A stretch of 64,000 bases of DNA from FEN-1219 sp963817615 (GTDB lineage Bacteria > Pseudomonadota > Gammaproteobacteria > Steroidobacterales > Rariloculaceae), in assembly GCA_963817615.1 (NCBI GenBank), contig CAWFPH010000007.1:36906-100905 (forward strand), read 5' to 3'. Both the position numbers and the translations under genes were made by a program. The notes beneath the pieces are model-generated. The model made no database searches and was not told where the DNA came from. It was given only the letters and a program-made list of their open reading frames with translations. Below, piece after piece: positions 16,962 to 25,913 of this stretch. Each line of letters starts with the position of its first letter. Within the stretch, counting starts at the first letter, position 1.

Positions 16962-17783
16962 ATGCAGCAGCTTCAGTCCGGACCGCAGGTCATCGGCAGC
17001 GTCTTGGACGACGGCTTCAGGCTGTTTCGCCTTTCCTTCAAGTCCACGTTTCCGATCGCCGCGATCGGCTCGCTGGTCCCGGGCCTGCTGGCCGGCTACT
17101 ACGCGATTCGCGGCTTCGTGCTGTCGCCCACCGAGATCGGCGTCGGCGGCTTGCTGGTCTGGGTGTTGCTCTGTCCGTTCAATGCGGCGGTCGTCAGCCG
17201 CACGAGCTCGTTGGCGAACCACGAAGACTTGCCGCTTCTCGCGTCGTGCCGAACCGGTCTGATCGTGACTCCGGCCTTCTTTGCTGCCAGCCTGCTCGGG
17301 ATGGCGACGATGATGGCGTCGTTGCTGCCGCTCGCGCCGGTCATCGCGTTCGTGCCGGCACTCGGGGTGGTCGCGGTCGTGCTGGGCGTCCTGCTGCTCG
17401 CGCTGCCGATCGCCGTGTCCGTGCTGTTCTTCTTCGCGCCCTATGCCGTGGCGATCGAGAGAATCGGGCCGCTCGAGGCGTTCGGCCGAAGCTTCACGCT
17501 GGTGCGTAAGCACTGGCTGCGAGCGGCCATGTTGCTCACGGTCGCAGTGACCGATGCGAGCGTGCTGTACATCGGAGCGAGCTTCGCGTTCGCCGTGCTG
17601 CTCGCCGTCGGCTTCAATCGGATCGACGCAGCGGCCGCCTTGTTCTTGAACGTGCTGCTGACGGCACTCGTGGGTGGCGTGGTGACACCGTTCATGACCG
17701 CGCTCGTCGTCGCGAGCTACCGCGACCTCGAGTTGCGGCGCGAAGGCGATGATCTCGCGGGTCGTATCGCTGCGATCGCGTGA
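16962..17783 (+). CDS. Multi-pass membrane protein heading the MoxR/DUF58 operon
   Basis: A 273-residue inner-membrane protein with about six hydrophobic helices. The ATG at 16962 (MQQLQSG) is preferred over an upstream TTG at 16926. A short soluble N-terminus (GSVLDDGFRLFRLSF) resembles proteins described as having a glycerophosphodiester-phosphodiesterase-type membrane domain; no catalytic residues are seen. It is the first of five genes whose starts each overlap the previous stop by 4 bases, so it probably forms a membrane complex with the DUF4129 and DUF4350 products. Confidence 0.75.
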   Translation: MQQLQSGPQVIGSVLDDGFRLFRLSFKSTFPIAAIGSLVPGLLAGYYAIRGFVLSPTEIGVGGLLVWVLLCPFNAAVVSRTSSLANHEDLPLLASCRTGLIVTPAFFAASLLGMATMMASLLPLAPVIAFVPALGVVAVVLGVLLLALPIAVSVLFFFAPYAVAIERIGPLEAFGRSFTLVRKHWLRAAMLLTVAVTDASVLYIGASFAFAVLLAVGFNRIDAAAALFLNVLLTALVGGVVTPFMTALVVASYRDLELRREGDDLAGRIAAIA

Positions 17784-18742
17784 AGCGGGCGTTGCGAGAG
17801 GCGCTGAGTGCCGCCGCGCTCTATGGGGCGTGTGCAGGCGCTTGCGTCGCACAGCCGCTGCCGAGCGGCATGGAAGGCTGCCGCGCGGCGATTCGCAGCT
17901 ACGTTCCGGACGACGAGCATCGACAGCGGCACGTCGAGCTCGGCGACGTGTGTCCGGATTTCGCGACGGCGCTCGCGCAGAGCCCGTGGAACGACACGCT
18001 CACCGTGGCTCCGTCGCAGCTTTGGCCGGAGCAGCTCGCACAGCTCGGCCGCGTCGCCGCCCGCTACGCAGCACCGGCTTCGGCGCGCGTGGGGCTCGAC
18101 TCGCTCGACGCCGCGCTGCGCGAGGTCCAAGCGCAGGTCCCGCCGCCGCAGCTGTCGCTGTGGCAGCGGCTGCGCAATTGGCTCGACGCACGACTCGGCG
18201 GACGCAAAGACGATACGGGTACGCCGGGCTGGCTCACCAAGTGGCTCGAGGGACTGTCGTTCTCCGAGCGCTGGGTCTCGTTGCTGGTGCTCGCGCTCGG
18301 CGTGACCGTCGTCGCGGCCACCGTTGCGATCGTCGCGAACGAGCTGCGCGTCGCGGGCGTGCTCGGCCGCGGCGCGATCCGCGCGCGCGCCGCCCACGGG
18401 CCGGCGGAGCCGGTACGCCCGCTTCGTGAGGTCCGCACGCTCGCACAGCTGCGAGCCGCGCCGGTTGCGCGCCAGCCGGCGTTGCTGCTCGCGCTGGTGC
18501 TCCGCGAGTTGCGGCGGCGGCGCGCGATCGCCGTGCGCGACAGCGCGACGCATCGCGAGCTCAAGAGCGCAGCAGCGGCGTTGAGCGAAACGGAGCGCGG
18601 CGCGTTCGGCGACGTCGCGGTTGCGGCCGAGCGCAGCACGTTCGGCGGTTGGCAGCCGCAGGCGGACGAGGCTGCGGCGCTGGTTGCCGAAGGCGAGGCG
18701 CTCCTCACGTCGCTCGCGGCCGAGCGCGAGACGCCGCGATGA
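17780..18742 (+). CDS. DUF4129-domain membrane protein
   Basis: A 320-residue protein beginning at a GTG that overlaps the previous stop (GTGA). A signal peptide ends near ACVAQ, a periplasmic N-terminal domain follows, then one membrane helix (about 172-195, VSLLVLALGVTVVAATVAI) and a cytosolic C-terminal DUF4129-type helical domain (LRELRRRRAIAVRDSATHRELK). Proteins like this recur in MoxR/DUF58 operons; their biochemical role is not established. Confidence 0.78.
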   Translation: MKRALREALSAAALYGACAGACVAQPLPSGMEGCRAAIRSYVPDDEHRQRHVELGDVCPDFATALAQSPWNDTLTVAPSQLWPEQLAQLGRVAARYAAPASARVGLDSLDAALREVQAQVPPPQLSLWQRLRNWLDARLGGRKDDTGTPGWLTKWLEGLSFSERWVSLLVLALGVTVVAATVAIVANELRVAGVLGRGAIRARAAHGPAEPVRPLREVRTLAQLRAAPVARQPALLLALVLRELRRRRAIAVRDSATHRELKSAAAALSETERGAFGDVAVAAERSTFGGWQPQADEAAALVAEGEALLTSLAAERETPR

Positions 18743-19977
18743 GGGACAGGCTCGTCACGTTGCTCGGCGGCGCGGCCGCGCTCGCGGTCGTTTACACCTT
18801 GTTCGCGCGCGGACCCTCGACCCCGCCGGTATCGCGCCCGCAAAGCACCGAGGCCAAGCAGAACGGCTATCTCGCGCTGCGCACCTGGCTCGAGCATGAG
18901 GGCGTGCACGTCGTCAGCTTGCAGCAGCGGTTCGATCGCCTTGCCGCGGCGGATTTCGACGCGCCGCCGATCGGCAACGTGCTGATCTCGACGCTGCCGC
19001 ACCTCACGCGTCCGCGCAGTGACGAGCTGGCGGCTCTGTACAAGTGGATCGACGCCGGCAACACGTTGCTCGTGCTGGCCGCGCTCGACGACACGCCCGA
19101 ATGGGCCACGGGCACCGACGTGTCGTTTCGTGCCGATCTGCGCGCGCTGACCGCGATGGATTTCACGGCCGCACGCGACGAGCGCGGTGGCTTCGGTGCG
19201 CCGATACGGCCCGGCTCCACGCTCGATCTCGAGCGCGCGAGCCAGCATCCGCTGATGGCAGGCGTCGAGTCGCTCGAGGGTTTCTCCGATGACTCGAGCT
19301 CGCTCTGGCGGCCCGTGCCGACGCAATACACGCTGCTGCTCAAGCTCGCGCGCGAACGCTCGAGCGGGCTCGACGCGCTGTGGCAACGGCCGTGGGGGAG
19401 CGGACAGGTCATCGTCGCCGCGAGCGCGACGCTGCTCGAAAATCGCAACGTCGGCCGCGGCGACACGCGCCGTTTCGTCGCGAACCTGCTCGCGTACCAC
19501 TTGGGAAGCGGCGGCGCGGTGATCTTCGACGACATGCACCAAGGGCTCACCACTCTGTACGATGTCGCCGCCTTGCTCGCCGATCCGCGGTTGCGCGCGA
19601 CGCTGGCGTTCTTGGTCGCGGCGTGGGCGATCTATCTGCTCGGTTCGAGCAATCGGCTCGCGCCGCCCGTCGCCGCGCGCGCGGCGCCCCGGCAAGGCGA
19701 GTTCCTCGCGGCGGCCGGCGGCTTCATGGCGCGTCGGCTCGGGCCGATCGAGGCCGGCTTGCTGCTGCTCGAGCAATGGTTCGACGAGGTGCGCGCGCAT
19801 CACGGTGCGGCGCGCGGGACGGGGCCGCCGTGGGCCGAGCTCGAGGCCATGCCCGCGCTCGCGCCGGGAGTGCTCGCAGAGCTGCGCGACAGCCACGCCG
19901 CGCTCGCGGCCGGGCGCGCGGTCGATCTGGTACGGCTGCACAACATCGTGAAAAAGGCGAGAGAGGCAATCGGATGA
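18739..19977 (+). CDS. DUF4350-domain membrane protein
   Basis: A 412-residue protein starting at an ATG in an ATGA overlap. An N-terminal helix (LVTLLGGAAALAVVYTLFA) is followed by the DUF4350 domain with NGYLALRTWLEHEGVHV and the conserved GNVLISTLPHLTRP, which has a GATase-like/Rossmann appearance in this family. A second membrane helix lies near residue 290 (LAFLVAAWAIYLLGSS), and the C-terminus is cytosolic. It precedes the MoxR ATPase and is typical of this operon type. Confidence 0.83.
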   Translation: MRDRLVTLLGGAAALAVVYTLFARGPSTPPVSRPQSTEAKQNGYLALRTWLEHEGVHVVSLQQRFDRLAAADFDAPPIGNVLISTLPHLTRPRSDELAALYKWIDAGNTLLVLAALDDTPEWATGTDVSFRADLRALTAMDFTAARDERGGFGAPIRPGSTLDLERASQHPLMAGVESLEGFSDDSSSLWRPVPTQYTLLLKLARERSSGLDALWQRPWGSGQVIVAASATLLENRNVGRGDTRRFVANLLAYHLGSGGAVIFDDMHQGLTTLYDVAALLADPRLRATLAFLVAAWAIYLLGSSNRLAPPVAARAAPRQGEFLAAAGGFMARRLGPIEAGLLLLEQWFDEVRAHHGAARGTGPPWAELEAMPALAPGVLAELRDSHAALAAGRAVDLVRLHNIVKKAREAIG

Positions 19978-20930
19978 CGCTCCAAGCACGTGAGCTCGAG
20001 AGTTTCTTGAAGCGCGAGATCGGGGCGGTCGTGTACGGCCTCGACGAGGTCGTGCACGCGCTCGCGATCGCGCTGCTCGGACGCGGGCACGTGCTGCTCG
20101 AAGGGCCGCCCGGTCTCGGCAAGACGCTGCTCTCCAACACTTTTGCGCGTGCGCTCGGCGGCACCTTCAAGCGCGTCCAAGGCACGGCCGATCTCATGCC
20201 GACGGACTTGACGGGCGTGCACGTGTTCGACGCGCAACGCAGCACGTTCGTGTTCCGCCAAGGGCCGCTCTTCGCCGACGTCGTGCTCGTCGACGAGGTG
20301 AACCGTGCCGGGCCGAAGACGCAATCCGCGCTGCTCGAGGCGATGGAGGAGCGCTTCGTGACCGTCGACGGCGAGCGCTTCCCGCTGCCGGAGGGTTTCC
20401 TCATCGTTGCGACTCAGAACCCGCGCGAGTTCGAGGGCACGTATCCGTTGCCCGAGTCGCAGCTCGACCGTTTCATGATCAGCGTGCAGATGGGGTATCC
20501 GAGCCGCGAGCACGAGGCGCGGATCCTCGTGGACTACGGTCTGCCCGATCGAGCCGCCGCGCATGCGGCGACGGTCGCGGCCGTTGCGGCCGGCGCCGTC
20601 GACGCCGCACGCGCGGAGCTTGCCGCGGTGCACGTCTCCGACGCGCTCGTCGGTTACGTGCTCGACATCGTTGCGGCGACCCGGCAGAGCGCGGCGATCG
20701 GACTCGGTCTCTCGAGCCGAGCGGCGCTCGCGCTCGCGCGCTGCGCGCGCATCGAGGCCGCGCTGCGCGGCGGCGACTTCGCAGTCCCGGACGACGTGAA
20801 GCGCGTCGCGTCGTGGGTGGTTCCGCATCGACTCGTGCTCGCGCCCGACGCGGTGCTCGAAGGCGTGTCCGCGCTCGCCGAGGTCGAGCGCATCCTCGCG
20901 GCGGTCCCCGTGCCGCGCGACGCGCCGTGA
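19974..20930 (+). CDS. MoxR-family AAA+ ATPase
   Basis: A 318-residue chaperone-like AAA+ ATPase. Walker A is GPPGLGKT (44-51), Walker B VVLVDEVNR (about 102-110), and the sensor 1 region ATQNP. MoxR ATPases act with VWA or DUF58 proteins to activate or assemble envelope and redox complexes. Its start overlaps the DUF4350 stop and its stop overlaps the DUF58 start, so all are made from one message. Confidence 0.95.
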   Translation: MTLQARELESFLKREIGAVVYGLDEVVHALAIALLGRGHVLLEGPPGLGKTLLSNTFARALGGTFKRVQGTADLMPTDLTGVHVFDAQRSTFVFRQGPLFADVVLVDEVNRAGPKTQSALLEAMEERFVTVDGERFPLPEGFLIVATQNPREFEGTYPLPESQLDRFMISVQMGYPSREHEARILVDYGLPDRAAAHAATVAAVAAGAVDAARAELAAVHVSDALVGYVLDIVAATRQSAAIGLGLSSRAALALARCARIEAALRGGDFAVPDDVKRVASWVVPHRLVLAPDAVLEGVSALAEVERILAAVPVPRDAP

Positions 20931-22228
20931 ACCTCACGCCCGCCGCGATCCTCCTGCTCGCCGCGGCCGCGCTGGTCGGTATCGTTGCGCAGTGGACCGC
21001 GTCCGTGCCCGCCGCGGTCGTTTGGCGGCTCATCTTCGCGCTCGTTGCGCTTGGGCTCGCGTACGAGCTGGCCGTGACGCGCGGCCTAGCGGTCGCTGCG
21101 CGCTGGCTCGGTGTGCCGCGGCTCTACCTCGGGCGGCACGAGCGGCTCGCGCTCGAGCTCGTGAACTCGAGCGGCCGCGACGTCGCGGTCGAGCTCGCGC
21201 CCGTGTTTCCGCCCGGCGTGCGCGGTGACGCGGCCGCTCGCACCATCGCGCTCGTCGCGCGCAGCGCGCGGCGCTTGGACCTCGAGGTCCGCGCAACGGC
21301 ACTCGGCACTGAGCGCTGGCCCGCGCTTGCGGCGCGCGTGCGCGGGCCTCTCAAGCTCGCTTGGTGGTCGCGCGCGCTCGTGCTCGAGGACGCCGTGCGG
21401 GTCGTGCCGGACACGCTCAGGTCGCGCGCCGCCGCCGCGGTCGGCTCCGCCGAGGGCGGCGCCGCGCCGCTCGCAAGCGTCGGTGCCGGACGCGAGCTGC
21501 ACCATTTGCGCGAATACCGCGCCGGCGATCCGCGGCATACGATCGACTGGAAGGCGAGCGCGCGGGCGACGGGTCTCGTCACGCGGGTCTTCACCGAGGA
21601 TCAGCATCTCGAGGTGATGCTGCTGATCGATGCCGGTCGCACGAGCCGCACCGAGCTCGACGGCATGCCGCAGCTCGGTCACTACGCGAATCTCGCGGCC
21701 CGCTTCGCTGAGTACTGCGTGGCCGGCGACGATCAGGTCGGGCTCATGGTGTTCGCGGATAGGCCTCTCGCGACGCTCGCTCCGGCTCGCGGCACGCCGG
21801 CCGTCGCGCGGATTCGTGCGGCGCTCGCGGCACTCGCGCCGCTGCCCGTCGAATCCGACGTGCTCGCCGCTGTGCGCAACGTGCGCAGGCTCGCGCGCCG
21901 GCGGAGCCTCGTCGTGATCATGACGGATCTCTACGAGCGCAGCGCGACGAGCCAGCTCGCGCAGAGCACGCGGCTGCTGGTGCCGAAGCACTTGCCGCTG
22001 ATCGTCGGCATGCTGAGCGAGGAGACGATCGAGCTTGCGGAGCGGCCCGCGCGAGACTGGCTCGATCCGTACGACGCGCTCGCGGCCCGCGAATTTCGGC
22101 GTCACGTCGACTCGAACGTCGCACGGCTGGCAGAGCTCGGCGCGCACGCGCTCACCGCGCGGCCGCGCGAGCTCGATCGCAAAGTGCTCGACAGCTTCAG
22201 GATGCTGCGCGCGCAGCGGCGCGTCTAG
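20927..22228 (+). CDS. DUF58-domain protein, MoxR partner
   Basis: A 433-residue membrane-anchored protein starting at a GTG in a GTGA overlap. Two N-terminal hydrophobic segments precede the DUF58 signature YRAGDPRHTIDWKASAR at about 194-210 and a VWA-like fold (VMLLIDAGRTS, VGLMVFADRPL). It is the usual client-recognition partner of MoxR. It converges on the DsbA-like gene with 13 bases between stops. Confidence 0.92.
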   Translation: MNLTPAAILLLAAAALVGIVAQWTASVPAAVVWRLIFALVALGLAYELAVTRGLAVAARWLGVPRLYLGRHERLALELVNSSGRDVAVELAPVFPPGVRGDAAARTIALVARSARRLDLEVRATALGTERWPALAARVRGPLKLAWWSRALVLEDAVRVVPDTLRSRAAAAVGSAEGGAAPLASVGAGRELHHLREYRAGDPRHTIDWKASARATGLVTRVFTEDQHLEVMLLIDAGRTSRTELDGMPQLGHYANLAARFAEYCVAGDDQVGLMVFADRPLATLAPARGTPAVARIRAALAALAPLPVESDVLAAVRNVRRLARRRSLVVIMTDLYERSATSQLAQSTRLLVPKHLPLIVGMLSEETIELAERPARDWLDPYDALAAREFRRHVDSNVARLAELGAHALTARPRELDRKVLDSFRMLRAQRRV

Positions 22229-22241
22229 CGTCCCGCTGCGC

Positions 22242-22880
22242 CTAGCTCGAGTGCTCCTTCTCGATCAGGTAGCTCGTGATGCGCAACATGTCGTCGCGCG
22301 TCGCGCCGCGCACGAGGTAGCGGCCGTTCACGACGATCGACGGCGTCTCGGCGATCCGGCACTTCTGCATGTGCTCGGTCGCGCGGCGCACCTTGAGGTC
22401 GACGCCGAAGCTGTCCATCGCGCTCAAGAACTGCGCCTCGTCGGCGCCGTTTTCCGCATAGAACGCCGCGATGCGCTTCTCGTCGGGTTTCTCGCCTTCC
22501 GCCGGCAGCGAGTGCTTCACGTGAATGGCGTTGTAAACCGCGCTGTGCGTCTTGTCCGCGAGGCCGAGCGCTTGCGCGGCGTAGTACGCTTTCGCGTAGG
22601 GCACGAAGTCGGGGCGGAACGATGCCGGAATGTGCACGAGCTCCGCGTAGGGCGGCAACTTCGCGGCCCAGGCCACCAGCAACGGCTCGAAGCCGTAGCA
22701 CGCGGGGCAGACGTAGTTGAAGAACTCCTCGACCACGACCTTGCCGTCGGCGGGATCGAGCGGCTTGCCGTTCGGAATCTCGACGTAGTCCTTGCCGGCG
22801 ACGGGCTCCGCGGTCTGGGCGTACACGGCAGGCGCGCTCGCAAACAGCAGCAACAGGGCGGGCAGAATCACTCGTTTCAT
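22242..22880 (-). CDS. DsbA-family thiol:disulfide oxidoreductase (second)
   Basis: A 212-residue periplasmic oxidoreductase. The ATG at 22880 has GGAGC upstream and begins a signal peptide ending in VYAQ. The active site is C58-PA-C61 (FNYVCPACYGFEP), with a cis-Pro segment ETPSIVVNGRY. It resembles DsbA of gammaproteobacteria more than the CPGC protein at 10432-11088. It lies 17 bases after the beta-helix gene on the same strand and may be expressed with it. Confidence 0.93.
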   Translation of the reverse strand: MKRVILPALLLLFASAPAVYAQTAEPVAGKDYVEIPNGKPLDPADGKVVVEEFFNYVCPACYGFEPLLVAWAAKLPPYAELVHIPASFRPDFVPYAKAYYAAQALGLADKTHSAVYNAIHVKHSLPAEGEKPDEKRIAAFYAENGADEAQFLSAMDSFGVDLKVRRATEHMQKCRIAETPSIVVNGRYLVRGATRDDMLRITSYLIEKEHSS

Positions 22881-22897
22881 CGGTAGCTCCGGTTCGA

Positions 22898-24925
22898 TCA
22901 ATGGTGGTCTTCGTCGGTTCGAGCTGGCGGTCGCGGACCGTAGTGCGGCAGCGGCGTGTCGAGCTCGAGCGCGCCCAAGTCCGGGGCGCCGCCCGTCGCG
23001 TCGTCCGTGATGTTCGGCAGCACCATGCCCTTGTCGACCGCGACGGAGCCCGGCTTCAAGCGAAAGTCGAAATCCCGCGGGTCGTAGAGACGCTGCGGGT
23101 CGGACTTGTCCGGCATCGCGGCCTTGCGGAACACATCGTAATCGACCTCGATACCGTGCCGCTCGTTCCCGGTCGCGTCGCGAAATGCAGCGAGCGACTC
23201 GAATCGGCGCAGCGTGAGATCGTGGGCGTAATCGGTCTTCTTGCCCGGCTCCGGCGAGCTCCATTCGAAGGCGTCGGCCGCTTCGGGGTTCGGCCGAAAG
23301 CCGTTGTAGTCCGAGGTCGAGTAATTCGTGTAGGTGCGCAAATTGAACACCGGGCCGCCCCAGCCGTCGCCCAAGAATAGATTATTGCGAAAGTGAACGT
23401 TCGAGACGGGCCCGAGCAACGTGCCCTGGCCGAAGAAAGTGTTCTGGTACACGAGGATGCCGGACCCTCCGTCGAACAGCTTCAGTGGTCCGCCCGACGT
23501 CGTGTTGTAGACGACGTTGCGGAAGAAATACGACGGTCCGCCGAACGTCGGCTGCGCGCTCAAGCCCCCGGCTGCCGAGTTGAAGCAGCGGTTCTCGAAC
23601 ACACGGATGTTGTGTGCGCCGCCGTCCGCCTCGATGCAGTTGTCGTCGATATTCGTGAAGTCGTTGTCGTTGAAGTCGATCGACACCGGGACCCGGTCCG
23701 GATCGTCGCTCGGCGTTCCGTAGGTCGCGATGTCGATCCCATCGTGCCAGTTCGCGACGAAGTTGTGCTCGACGACGTGGCCCTGCCCGTACACCTTCAC
23801 GGCATACTCGGAGGTGATGAGCTGCGGGAAGCCCGGGAAGCGGCTCCAGACATTCGCCGGGTACCAGCCGAGCAGCTTGCTCGGATCGTGCCGTCCGATG
23901 AAGGTGTTGTCCGCGATGTAGAAATCCTTCGACCCGGACCAATCGTCCTGCACGCCGCGCCCCACGTTCTCGATGCGCGAGTGAATCAGGGTGAAGCCGC
24001 TCGCACCGACGATGTTCTTGATGCCCAGCAGGAACGCGACGTCCGTGTTGCGCACCGTGATGCCGTCGAACGTGACGTAGCTCGCGCCCATCAGGTTGAA
24101 CAGGTTGTGATTGCCGTCGCCGTCGAACACGACCTCGCCGTCGCCGGCCGCCTTGATCACGATCGGCCGCTCCGCGGTGCCGCTCTGCGTGAGGTAGTAG
24201 GTGCCGTCGAACTCCGTCCCGTAGTTCGCGATCTTCGGGTCGAAGCCGCCGTAGTTCAGGCGATGGTCCTTGTAGACGCCGGCGTGGACCAAGATCACGT
24301 CACCCGGGCGCACGCGCGGCGGAAACGCGTTCGCATGGTCCGACTGGTCGACGCCGGTGTAATACGCCGACAGCAGACTGTTGAACGCGGGCTGCTTCTT
24401 CTCACCTTCGAAGCCGAGGGGATACACGTGGTAGACCTTGCCGCCTTCGGCCGCGCGGGGCACGTCACGCGTGCGAACGGTCACGATGCGCTCGGCCGCG
24501 CCGCTCACGCCGTCCGCGTCGGTGAGGACGAAGCGGCACTCGTATTCGGTGCCGGGCGCAAGGTTCAGGATACTGCCCGCGAACATGTTGGCGGCCGTGT
24601 AATCGTAGAACGTGCCGGTGCCGTCGCGCGGTCGCCCGCCGGTGACCGGCTCGTTCTGCAGGCGGAACAGCGGCAGCCCCCGGCGCCAGCCTTCGTCGCC
24701 GCGCTTGCGGTAGCTGACCTCGACCGTCGCGGTGCGGTTCTCGTCGCCTGCGATCCGCCATTCGAAGCCGAGCGACATCAACGTCGGCCGCTCGACGATG
24801 AAGTCGCCGGCCGTGACGCCGGACTGGGCGCGCGAGGCGGCGGGCCACAAGGCGGCGCCGAGCGTAACCAATGCGCCCGAGGCCGCGCAGCCGGCCGGTC
24901 CGAGCGATCTCAAGAGTCCGCGCAT
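22898..24925 (-). CDS. Secreted right-handed parallel beta-helix protein
   Basis: A 675-residue exported protein. The signal peptide ends near SRAQ. Residues about 40-165 look like a fibronectin III-type domain (LGFEWRIAGDE, NLAPGTEYECRFVLTDADG). The rest is a beta-helix with repeated Asn-rich turns (VTFDGITVRNTDV, DFYIADNTFIG, HVVEHNFVANWHDGIDI, IRVFENRCFN), typical of polysaccharide lyases and epimerases or phage-type depolymerases. No catalytic set could be assigned, so lyase activity is only inferred. The start ATG was chosen at the signal peptide; the longer frame to 25105 adds no feature. Confidence 0.82.
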   Translation of the reverse strand: MRGLLRSLGPAGCAASGALVTLGAALWPAASRAQSGVTAGDFIVERPTLMSLGFEWRIAGDENRTATVEVSYRKRGDEGWRRGLPLFRLQNEPVTGGRPRDGTGTFYDYTAANMFAGSILNLAPGTEYECRFVLTDADGVSGAAERIVTVRTRDVPRAAEGGKVYHVYPLGFEGEKKQPAFNSLLSAYYTGVDQSDHANAFPPRVRPGDVILVHAGVYKDHRLNYGGFDPKIANYGTEFDGTYYLTQSGTAERPIVIKAAGDGEVVFDGDGNHNLFNLMGASYVTFDGITVRNTDVAFLLGIKNIVGASGFTLIHSRIENVGRGVQDDWSGSKDFYIADNTFIGRHDPSKLLGWYPANVWSRFPGFPQLITSEYAVKVYGQGHVVEHNFVANWHDGIDIATYGTPSDDPDRVPVSIDFNDNDFTNIDDNCIEADGGAHNIRVFENRCFNSAAGGLSAQPTFGGPSYFFRNVVYNTTSGGPLKLFDGGSGILVYQNTFFGQGTLLGPVSNVHFRNNLFLGDGWGGPVFNLRTYTNYSTSDYNGFRPNPEAADAFEWSSPEPGKKTDYAHDLTLRRFESLAAFRDATGNERHGIEVDYDVFRKAAMPDKSDPQRLYDPRDFDFRLKPGSVAVDKGMVLPNITDDATGGAPDLGALELDTPLPHYGPRPPARTDEDHH

Positions 24926-25472
24926 GCTGGCTTCTCGGTCAGCGAAAGATCCGCTGCGAAGTATGTCGGCTTCGCGGCGTGTATGCACGGTCTCGCCGGT
25001 TCGCCGCCGCTGCCGCGCCGTGTCGAACGGTGCATCGTCGTCCGACGGGCTCGGGCGGCTCTGCCCCCGAGGCCGGTCGAGGCGTCCCGGGAAAGCGACG
25101 TCCATCGGAGCATGCGACCTCAGGCGCCTCGGGGAGGAGGGCGAGCTCGCGGCCGTCGATGGACGTCGCAGCTATATACGTTCGACAGGCGCTTTCATGA
25201 CGGCAAGGATCGACGGAGGTGTTGCCGTCGGCTCAGCCGCTCGCTGCCGATCGCGCACGCAGTAGGACGTGCGGCGCGAAAAGCTGCAGTCTTTCTACAG
25301 ACGATCTTCATGGCGCGGCCGTCGGTCACGGCGCGATGCTTGATGCATTCCGCGAATGACCGCGGATTGCACCGTAAACCAAGAAAGAGGGCTCCAAGTA
25401 TGAACAAGCTTGCATTGCGGGCCGGTGCCAATTGTGCGCTGCGGCAAACGCACGCAGCATTTGCAGCGCCGG
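24926..25472. other. Intergenic region with a possible gene remnant
   Basis: A 547-base stretch without a convincing gene. A plus-strand frame from an ATG at 25400 (after AGAGGGCT) starts like an exported protein (MNKLALRAGA..., HAAFAAPA) but runs antisense into the neighbouring gene and ends at 25567; it may be the stub of a lost gene. A TATATA at about 25176-25185 might belong to a promoter of the beta-helix gene, but no matching -35 was found. Confidence 0.4.
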
Positions 25473-25913
25473 CTACGGCTCCGCGTCGCGGTCGGCCCCG
25501 CGGTGCTTGGCGTGCCAAGCCGCGAGCGTGTCGCGCAGCTCTGCCGTGCTCACGACGAATTGGTTGACCACCATGAGGTCCCGTCCGGAAGCGTTGTGCT
25601 CGAAGCGGACGACGGTCGGGCCGAGGAACGAGCCGACGCGAAACTTGCGGAACTCGCGCCACGGGAAGTGCCGCGTCGCGAGGCCGGTCGTCAGGTCGAA
25701 ACCCACTTCGTCGAGCATGAGCGCCGGCAGCCCACGCACGGCTTGGTAGGCGAGGAATAGGCCGAACAGACCGACCACGATGAACACCACGATCGCGAAG
25801 TCGAGGCCGTCGAGCTCGCGGCCGAGCCCCCACGCGGCGCCGGCCAGCAACAGGGCCGCGGCCGCGCCGTTCTTAGCGCGGCTGCCGCGGATGTGGAGCG
25901 TTTCACTCGGCAT
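25473..25913 (-). CDS. STM3941-like membrane protein with PH-type domain
   Basis: A 146-residue protein with two hydrophobic helices (AAALLLAGAAWGLG and FAIVVFIVVGLFGLFLAY) followed by a small soluble domain containing PALMLDEVGFDLTTG and FPWREFRKFRVGSF, the look of the STM3941/PH-like family. Function unknown. The ATG at 25913 overlaps the end of the sulfotransferase gene by 11 bases, so the two are probably co-translated. Confidence 0.72.
   Translation of the reverse strand: MPSETLHIRGSRAKNGAAAALLLAGAAWGLGRELDGLDFAIVVFIVVGLFGLFLAYQAVRGLPALMLDEVGFDLTTGLATRHFPWREFRKFRVGSFLGPTVVRFEHNASGRDLMVVNQFVVSTAELRDTLAAWHAKHRGADRDAEP

Noticed and set aside
25400..25567. Frame MNKLALRAGA... as a small exported protein gene
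   Set aside because: Runs antisense into the STM3941-like gene, has no homology past the first 20 residues; described only as a possible stub.
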